Origin: Nymphalis io
Taxonomy: Eukaryota; Arthropoda; Insecta; Lepidoptera; Nymphalidae
DNA: 64,000 bases
NCBI RefSeq assembly: GCF_905147045.1
Contig: NC_065894.1
Span: forward strand, 5,989,501-6,053,500
Reading direction: 5' to 3'
Under the pieces are notes generated by a model that did not search any database, had not been told where the DNA came from, and saw only the letters and a program-made list of their open reading frames with translations. Positions within the stretch are counted from its first letter, which is position 1. Each line of letters starts with the position of its first letter. Below, piece by piece: positions 56,303 to 64,000 of this stretch. Made by a program: the position numbers and the translations under genes.

Positions 56303-56647
56303 ATGCTGACTGTTACAATACACAAAATTATAATAAACGAAAATATACTAAATACGGATTCTGGCAAAACAATCCGAGTAGTAAAACAATTTTACTACGA
56401 TAATTCGAACGATAGCAAACAAATTGCAATATCGACTTCCACTAAACTCGGATTTGATTCCATCATCGGTTACCGTGAATGCCTTGAATGCTCTTTACAT
56501 TCGGCGTCTGGAAGCCGACGAATAGACCAGACCTCGTTACTGTTGTTCGATTCAGTTTACATTCCGCCTGGAACTCGGCAATTAGATCCCACTATGATTG
56601 CTATAAGCTTTCTGCTGTATATTGTCCCGATTCTTTACGTTCTCTAA
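56303..56647 (+). CDS. Hypothetical 114-residue open frame
   Basis: From the first ATG the frame encodes 114 residues. It has a mixed, not markedly low-complexity composition, a middle part with paired cysteines (YRECLECSLHSASGSRR) and a hydrophobic C-terminus (MIAISFLLYIVPILYVL) that could be a membrane anchor. It sits between two C SINEs in unusually balanced base composition. I recognise no family, and no splice partner or ribosome context helps. It could equally be a decayed element or a noncoding RNA exon. Confidence 0.2.
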   Translation: MLTVTIHKIIINENILNTDSGKTIRVVKQFYYDNSNDSKQIAISTSTKLGFDSIIGYRECLECSLHSASGSRRIDQTSLLLFDSVYIPPGTRQLDPTMIAISFLLYIVPILYVL

Positions 56648-56869
56648 GGCTTTTGTAGCTGAAATTAGGTCCTTTTCGGTATTTGCTACTGGATATCGAT
56701 GTCTATTTGTTTGATTTATGTTCTCCGAAAGCGCCATAGTACTGACGTTATAAAGAGGAGAAGTTCAATTGTCTTCTTCCGATTTGATAAATTTCCAACT
56801 TTATCTATAAAACAAATGAGACGATGTTCAATCAAATCTTAATTATATTTGTTATAATTAATAATGCCC

Positions 56870-57225
56870 TCCAGACCGATTTCGGCCACGGCGGCCAATC
56901 TCAAGAGAGATAAGCCAACTACGCAGGAGATATTATAGTGCACAAGTGTGTGCGCAAACACAGTTGCACTCTCTATTTCCTAACTCTCATAATCCGATGG
57001 GACGGCAATCCAACACGACCGGCAAGAGTTCAAGCGCAGGACCAACGCCTTCACGTGCTTTCCGAGGCACGGCAGTGTATACACTTCCAACTTCCAGACA
57101 CCGGGCTGCTACTGACAATTTTCTCACAGAAAAACCCCATCACTTATTATTGGCCCGACCTGGGAATTGAATCTAGGACCTCTGGGTCTATGGCTTTATA
57201 TCAAGCCACTAGACCAACGAGGCAA
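56870..57225 (-). mobile_element. tRNA-derived SINE family C, full length
   Basis: The minus strand starts GCCTCGTTGGTCTAGTGGCT at 57224 and goes through the B-box region (plus strand ACCTGGGAATTGAATCTAGG). It ends beyond CTTGAGATTGGCCGCCGTGG near 56875, a 3' extension not visible in the other copies. It is well conserved and probably young. The frames of 74 and 100 codons inside it are fortuitous. Confidence 0.9.
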
Positions 57226-58245
57226 TTACTAGTACTTTAAATATAATATATATTGCTAATACTTTAAATATGTACAATATTATATGAACGGCTTGCTTTG
57301 CGTCAATTAAATTACTTATTGTTTTTATACACGATTAAAAAGTACGTAGTAAGTAAGGTCTAATCGCTACAAAGGTGGATGAGGAATAAAGTAATGTATA
57401 TACTGTTATATATTATCTGTACACAATAATTACATAGTTCTAATCACCTTTTTTTTTAAATGACTGGGTAAGATTTTTACATCAAATCAAGTTTTTTTGA
57501 AAATATGCTATTAAAATCGTCAACTTGAATCATCAAATTAGTTATAAAAATTTATTTCCAACCAAGCATAAAAAACTTAACAATATTCAGTAACAACATT
57601 ACAGTAATGGTTGAATAATGAAGCTTTTTTTATTATTATTAAATGAGTGATAGACGTTTTTTATTTGTTTATCTATTTCATTTGGGGCTGATGTGTTAAG
57701 ATATAATCATATGTAACTGTTTTGACATACGTATGATAAGCATTTTTTAAACGTAATAAAGTACTAGATAAAGTATAAAATGTAATACAAACATTTTATT
57801 TTAGCAAATACTAAAATAGATAAAGGCGCAAACTCAACAAAACAAACAATTTCGTTAGAACACAAATAAAACATTTTAGATTTGCCGGCGCGAGCAAACA
57901 CGAATATTACACAAGTATATTACGCTACGTGCCGCTTTAGATTTTAAGTGTAAAATGATAAAAACGCTATTCTAAAATCGTTCACCATATGTTCGAGTTT
58001 ACTTTGGTTTCATTCAATAACTTAGAACAAAGTGTTAAATAGAAGTAGTATTCATTACATTTAATTAATTAAACGTAATAAATATTCGGATGTTTCTTTG
58101 TATTATAATTCGTGATAATTTATATTGTTAGTTAATGTTGTTATTTTCATTGAATATATAAAATATATTTTTAATAATTATAATAAAATAAAAAACCCGT
58201 TGAAATATAAAATTGCGACTTGACAAAACATTTACGTATCTAAAC
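57226..58245. other. Intergenic DNA without recognisable features
   Basis: AT-rich with no supported gene or repeat. Confidence 0.5.
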
Positions 58246-58416
58246 TGATATTATAAATACGTCTGTTACGCTTTAACGGCTAAACTACTAGACCGAATTC
58301 GATGAAATTTGAAATTCAACAAGATTGAACCCTAAGGAAGGACTTAGATTATTTTATTATATATAACACCTCTCCCCTACTCAGAACATGCGGGCGAAGC
58401 CGCGGGCGAAAATTAG
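58246..58416 (+). mobile_element. Helitron-like non-autonomous element, 3' part
   Basis: It begins with the common phrase GATATTATAAATACGTCTGT and GTTACGCTTTAACGGCTAAA. It ends GCGGGCGAAGCCGCGGGCGA followed by AAATTAG and T. The GC-rich GCGGGCGAAGCCGC stretch can fold into a short hairpin just before a CTRR-like end (TTAG), as Helitrons do. The 5' end is not certain, and one base of the terminal motif is non-canonical. Confidence 0.5.
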
Positions 58417-59079
58417 TATATATATAAAATAAAATGTTAGCATATCTCTTTGATATGAATATACTTTGTTAACTCATCGCTAGATGGTACTACAATAGAC
58501 AATCGGTATTAATGGCATGATAACAACATATTTAATTATACTGTAATTTGGCTCATCTGAACCTGAAATATTTCTTCGATAAGCTTATTGTTGGTAGACG
58601 TTGTTTCAATTGATACAAGAGTAAAAATAATTTTGATAGGTACTACAAATTATGTTTCATAATCACTAACATAGTTCTCATAAAATAACATTCAGTGAAA
58701 TTCTTTATTATGTTTATAGATATGTAAACAAATACTAAGCTGCGGTATATTTTCCCGTTTAAATTATTCCGACGGCTCTTCAACGCTATTCTAAAAGAAG
58801 CAAACATGAAATTCGATACTCAACCCAATCGTACAATGTTAAAAACTGATAGATATTCTATTTTGATATGTATAATTATTGCTTAAATATTATAATTATT
58901 GTTGATAATTGCGTATAATTTTGATATTACTTTCTGACATTTTACAATCGACTTCCACGAATAGTTTCGATTTACTTCTTACAAAATAGCTCGACAGTGA
59001 AAACGTATTTGTTTTTCTGAGCTAGTGAATTTTTTTCCATCAATTTTCATATTTCATATAATAAAAAAAAAAAACAAAA

Positions 59080-59116
59080 CATGTGTAGCTTAGAATAAAA
59101 CATGTGTAGCTTAGAA
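59080..59116. repeat. 21-bp tandem duplication, two copies
   Basis: CATGTGTAGCTTAGAA occurs at 59080-59095 and again at 59101-59116, a 21-bp period without mismatch in the shared 16 bases. Confidence 0.9.
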
Positions 59117-62100
59117 CAGTTACATAAAGAAAGGTTCAAAATAATATTCAACTTGACATTAATCTTTAAAAATATAATATTTTGTCGGACTATTATTATG
59201 TCTATTAATCTATCAGTGAAACCGCGAACATATTTGCGATCATCAAATTGTTTAGTTAATCCTTGTGTTTTACAAAATTCTCGGTGACCACTCATGTCAC
59301 TTCTCTGGACTTCTGTTCTGAGCTCAATTATGCAAAGCCACCATTTGTTAACAGATTTTAGGTAATTCAGGAAACGTCGACTCGATTTATGTTAATCAGC
59401 TTAGTGTCCGTTATTTATTATGCTACATGCTTACAAACATTTCACGGTATTATGTGCCGTTTCAGTGACAACGATATTTAAAGCAATTAATTGCAGAACT
59501 CGCTACTGTTATGATTTAAGCGGAATTAATTCGGTCGAAGTGTTTTTGTTTAACGGTTATTTTGTGTTAATTCACTGCAAACTGCTTTTAAGCGCACTAA
59601 AACTAAAGATCGCATGGTCGTTAATATAACCATTTGTTAAATACAGATAATTTACCACTAATGTTAATATTTCACACATGATAAATTTAAAAAAATGTAA
59701 TAAAATAATAACAAAAGTATACTCTAAAAAACGTGATTTTAACGCGTCCGATACATTAACATAGGTACCGTAATCTTTCCGGAATATGTCGATCATTTCA
59801 CGATAAATATATTATTAAAAATAATGATAGTAAATATAATATATTAGTTATATAAAATAAAGTTTAAATTCGTTGCTCATATAATTTCATCATATTCCAG
59901 TAGAACTAAACGCACTACCAAATGCTTGGGTGCAATGGTTTACCGTCACGACCACTTACAGTGACGACTGTTCGTCGCCACAAAAGTGAACAATTTTCTG
60001 ATTGTCATCAACCCTGAAATGATTACCGTTGACACGCCACTTATATTTCCATTTGTTACGTACATCGAAATTAATATCCCAAGTGCATTACTTGTATAAA
60101 CGTAATTATTTTTAATTCAAGGCTGCATGAGTAACCTGGCTGGCCTTAAATAAAATCAATACGATTATTTGAAATTACATAATATATTAGGCATTTTTTC
60201 ATATCAATTTTATTAAGTTTTAGTAAGTGGCTATGCAGGTCAACTTACATAATCGATGCTTGTGTCTGATCCTGATACTATCTTTAAAATAAATATTGAA
60301 AATGAATGTATTGATGTTCACCTTTTTTATATTGAGGATCTATTTAATAATAAGTGAAAAAAGAAAACTAAAACTTATAATAATTTACTAGTTTTGATTA
60401 TATTTAGAAAGCAGTTTTTATTTATACTTAATTCGTTGAATAATTTTGTATAATTAGACTAATTTCAGTAAGTCTAAATATATAAATTTATAACAATTCA
60501 AATATAAAATTAACTTTATAAATTTTTAAACATAATTATTATTAAATAACGAATTCATTTACTGGCTGTTAGATTGATTTTGCCAGTATTATAATTATAA
60601 TATAATACTTATTGTACTGTTGAAGTTAATATAAATACGGTATACAAAAATATAAATCGATATTCTTTGTTTCAGATGCAATGCGGGCCATTTAAAGTGT
60701 CAAGATAGGTAAGTGATAATTACAACATGAATATGCTTTGCACAACCCGTACATAATATCCTTAGGCAATAATTATGTCGGTGTATTTATAATTCAACGC
60801 GTTCGTGTTCACTACCCCACAATTCTATGGACGATTGTATTGAAACTTTTACATGAAACTCTAATTGTTATGGAAACGTTGTTGATAAGAACTTCAAACA
60901 AAATTTCCACTGAGGAATACGCTTTTTATATAAAAATAGAAAAATATATTACATTGTACACTTTTTAAAACCATATTCATGTTTTATTTCATCTAAAGTG
61001 ACTTGGTTAGTTTTCAAAAGTTACCTTTTGAATATTAATTTCACTACCTAAATCCCAAATCATTTCTATTATCAATTCCGCTGAGATTGTATTAAGCAAT
61101 CCCATGGGTCAAAAAGGTCTAGACAAGCTAAAGAGACCATTTCAATATATATATGGATAAAAACGTTTCACAAATTACACGGTACGTTGAAAAATTCAAT
61201 TTCATACATAAAATGTGATTTAAATGAAATATTGAACGTTATTTTTCAATCAAGCAAGAATCCTAACTGTTAAATGAAAACTAATATTTTATCTTTCTAT
61301 AAAATAAAGGATACACTCGGCTATATGCGGCACACCTGTACAATTCCATACCATTTCACAATTATTGCCTTTAATTACACAATATGAGACTAATTTTCTA
61401 CCTCTTGTTCCTGACAGTCTTTGTGACGTCATTACGAAGCTTCAAAGGAAAATTGCTAACGAGACTTTGACACGAGCATATGAGGGGGCAATGATGCGTC
61501 TGTATTGATTTATAATTATTTTCAAAGCCATTAGAAATTGATAAATTTTAAATACAATATTGCAAAATAGTTCATTTATTATTAATTAAATAAATACGAG
61601 TAAAAAATATTGTAAATAAAAAAACAGTTCGGCATGTAAACAATAGAAAAGCTATATGTAGTTATATAATGTAGTTTATTTAAATATTTTTATTCAGTGA
61701 TATAAAGAACAGTACCTAACTAAATATTCGTTTTATTCATAATACATATTATTTCCAACCTCTATAGAACTTCAAATCTTGCAACTGAATTTTAAAATAA
61801 TTTTATTCAACCAATTGATTCAAAATTTAGCATACACTTTAGTCACTAATGACAATATCATAGACTATAGTATATTACATATTGTAATTTTAAATAATGA
61901 CCGTTAAATAAAAGCTTGTATGTAAAATGTTTCTTTTTATAAATGCGTTTTAATAGAATTTTCATTCATTACGTTAAATTCTGTTATAATTTATTATTAT
62001 TGAAATACTTATTATATTAAACAGCTGCTTATATTGCTAGAAATGACCGTGAAAAATATATATATAATTGTAATCAGTACATATTAATGAAAATAAATAC

Positions 62101-62582
62101 AACATTTTAATACAAAGCAATCGAAACAACATTTATTCACGAGCTACTTTATCCATCAATATTTATAGTGTTTAATACAATAATTCAATAACAATATTAA
62201 TCTGTACAGCTATTAAATGTCAAAAGAACTCATAAAATTGTCAAAATAAATCACAATGCGATACAGGTAAGCCTTCGGAGGCAGTTTTATGTTTAATTAC
62301 GCCCACATAACTGACGTGATTGCATTTCCTGTGGCTGACGTGCCAGTTTATTATTTCGCCAATTTGAAACGTTATTAAATTCTTGTAGGTGAAACTGGGG
62401 CGTGTGTCGTTAGAACTATTACTAGCAGTTAATAAACAATTCAACTCTAAATAGAGCCCAATATTTGATTTTGCTAAAAGCCATTTTTATTACAACTCAA
62501 TTTAAAAATCATTATAATTTGATTCTCATTCAACAATTATGAATAATATCTAATTTTAATAAAAAGGAAATTACCGTACAGT

Positions 62583-62630
62583 TATAATAGATATCATAAA
62601 CGTAAAGTAACGTTTATGATATCTATTATA
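62583..62630. repeat. Perfect inverted repeat, 21-bp arms, 6-nt loop
   Basis: The left arm (62583-62603) begins TATAATAGATATCATAAACG. The right arm (62610-62630) is its exact reverse complement around AAAGTA. Confidence 0.95.
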
Positions 62631-64000
62631 CTTATAGCAATATAAGAGATTTATCAATTATTTACAGACATTCTTTTGAAACACATCAAATTTCGAATTA
62701 TAAAGATACCAGAACTCTATTCAGACAGCTTAAAGTGCATTGATCTACTCGAATCTCTTCCGAACTTGCACTAAATTCAAATATTTTTACTAAGTGCAGA
62801 TTCAAGAAGGTCCTTTTCAAAGGCATCGCAAGATTCTTTTGCGATTTTAGAATAAAAATCCTTCAGGTATAAGGTCAAAGCAAATGTTCGTGCGCTTATT
62901 GGAAGGTACTTATGATGTTCTATTTTGTCAGACTGCTGATTTGCTTTAATATGTAAATATTACAAAAGAAATAAAAGAAAATGTTAACCTAATCGCATTT
63001 ATGGCTGTATTACTCAATCATAAATTTAATAATTCATCTATGGAATTCTTATTAAACATAGTCCAAACTAATATAGACAGACCTGTCGTTCATTTATAGT
63101 AGATAAAACTGTTCCGGATTTACCCAAAAAATATTTACCGCAATATTCCTCTTTCTCTTTTGAAACAATTACAAAAGATTAAAGGATAATATCCACCCTA
63201 GTATTCATTTAATACTATCAGGTATCCTAGTATAGAAAGCTATACAAACAAACTTATTTAACTTTTCTGACAATTCATCTACATTCCCGTTTATTTCTGA
63301 ATTAAAATATTATTGTTCTTAACTACCTAATACTGTTAAATAGGGAATAAAATAACTTTTCATTTCATAAAAAATATCAATAATCATAAAAAATCAATTA
63401 AATAACCGATGAGGGTATATTAATAACGCCTATCTACCTATTTGTACATTGCAACTTCATAGCTGTGCTAAAGAGAAAGTAGAAAACTTATATTTTTTTA
63501 CCAATAACTAATCGGGGAAGTAATAAAAAAAATGAATTAAAGGTAATATTAATTAACCGTGTTAGCCCATGATTTCGCTAGGCAACCCATTTGCGATTTA
63601 TCAATGTACATACTATCTAAGATACCAGCTTTGTTATCATCAAATAACAGATGAGGGTATATATTTCTGATATCGTATGTCTACTACAGAATCATTATCT
63701 TCGTGGACGCTCAGAGAGTATACAATTTGATGAACTTCACTCAAATACCTATACTCTAATCTCGGGTGTTTCTTAAAGCAGTATGCTTTTCCCATAGTTA
63801 TTTAATTTTTTTTATTTACAACGGTAATTTATTTCAAATTTAACATTTATGTTACGGATTTACAATCGCGTCACCACATTAGTTTCATGTATCTGTTACG
63901 TTTCATGTGTTTTGTATATTTGGGCATTAATGAAGACCTCGAGCGGATTTGTGGTCTTAATATTTTAAAGACTCATGAATAAATAAAGGGAGCCACTATA

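Larger units (their letters stand above)
58417..64000. other. Intergenic DNA without recognisable genes
   Basis: The longest stretch without an identifiable retroelement copy. It is strongly AT-rich. Only the tandem duplication at 59080-59116 and the hairpin at 62583-62630 stand out. Open frames of 60-82 codons (59047, 59420, 59572, 60738, 62241) have no recognisable domains. Confidence 0.5.

Noticed and set aside
1..64000. CRISPR arrays, bacterial operons, integrated virus
   Set aside because: No regularly spaced direct repeats, no dense coding, and no viral protein motifs seen. The composition and the intron-bearing gene are those of an insect nuclear genome.

Overview
This window looks like lepidopteran nuclear DNA, probably from a butterfly. 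It is AT-rich and almost free of genes. It is crowded with short interspersed retroelements: two clear tRNA-headed SINE families, a third tRNA-headed element, a roughly 290-bp poly(A)-tailed family that recurs about a dozen times, and 5'-truncated 3' ends of RTE-like LINEs. The organism call rests on my recognition of these element types and on the intron-bearing gene. It is not a database match.

The only protein-coding gene I can support is a two-exon SPATA17 orthologue at 23925-25157 (+). It encodes a 356-residue protein with three IQ motifs, and a 162-bp phase-0 intron cuts the third motif. The rest is intergenic or intronic DNA of genes whose exons are not recognisable here. Two weak open frames (56303-56647 and 25692-26048) and one possible exon (49403-49551) are listed with low confidence.

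Layout. 1-15 kb: scattered SINE fragments, a tRNA-headed SINE at 7.3 kb next to a family A copy, and a possible Helitron-like remnant near 1.3 kb. 15.0-15.8 kb: a 5'-truncated RTE-like LINE (minus strand) between 12-bp target-site duplications. 16-23 kb: family A and B copies and a family C SINE that carries two inverted self-duplications. 23.9-25.2 kb: SPATA17. 28-32 kb: A, B and LINE-tail insertions, several with clean target-site duplications. 33-41 kb: sparse, with several perfect hairpins. 41-49 kb: the densest cluster of A, B and LINE-tail copies, including a 50-bp LINE insertion with its own duplication. 51-57 kb: C-family copies, one of them nested inside an older B copy. 58-64 kb: a Helitron-like end, then nothing recognisable except a hairpin and a short tandem duplication.

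Family names A-E are local labels. A: about 290 bp, ends in poly(A), with the marker TGGTGGTAGGGCTTTGTGCA. B: tRNA head GATGGCCCAGTGG, 3' end GCCCAGCAGTGGGACATTAA. C: tRNA head CGTTGGTCTAGTGGCTTGAT. D: 3' ends of RTE-like LINEs, ending CCAGCAGTGGAC followed by GGCTG and a simple tail. E: tRNA head GCCGGTTGGCGTAGTTGG. The 3' ends of B and D resemble one another, which suggests that a D-type LINE mobilises B. The window also has an unusual number of perfect, closely spaced inverted repeats, best explained as fold-back template-switch mutations. In one of them, inside a SINE, the original and the copied arm can be told apart.
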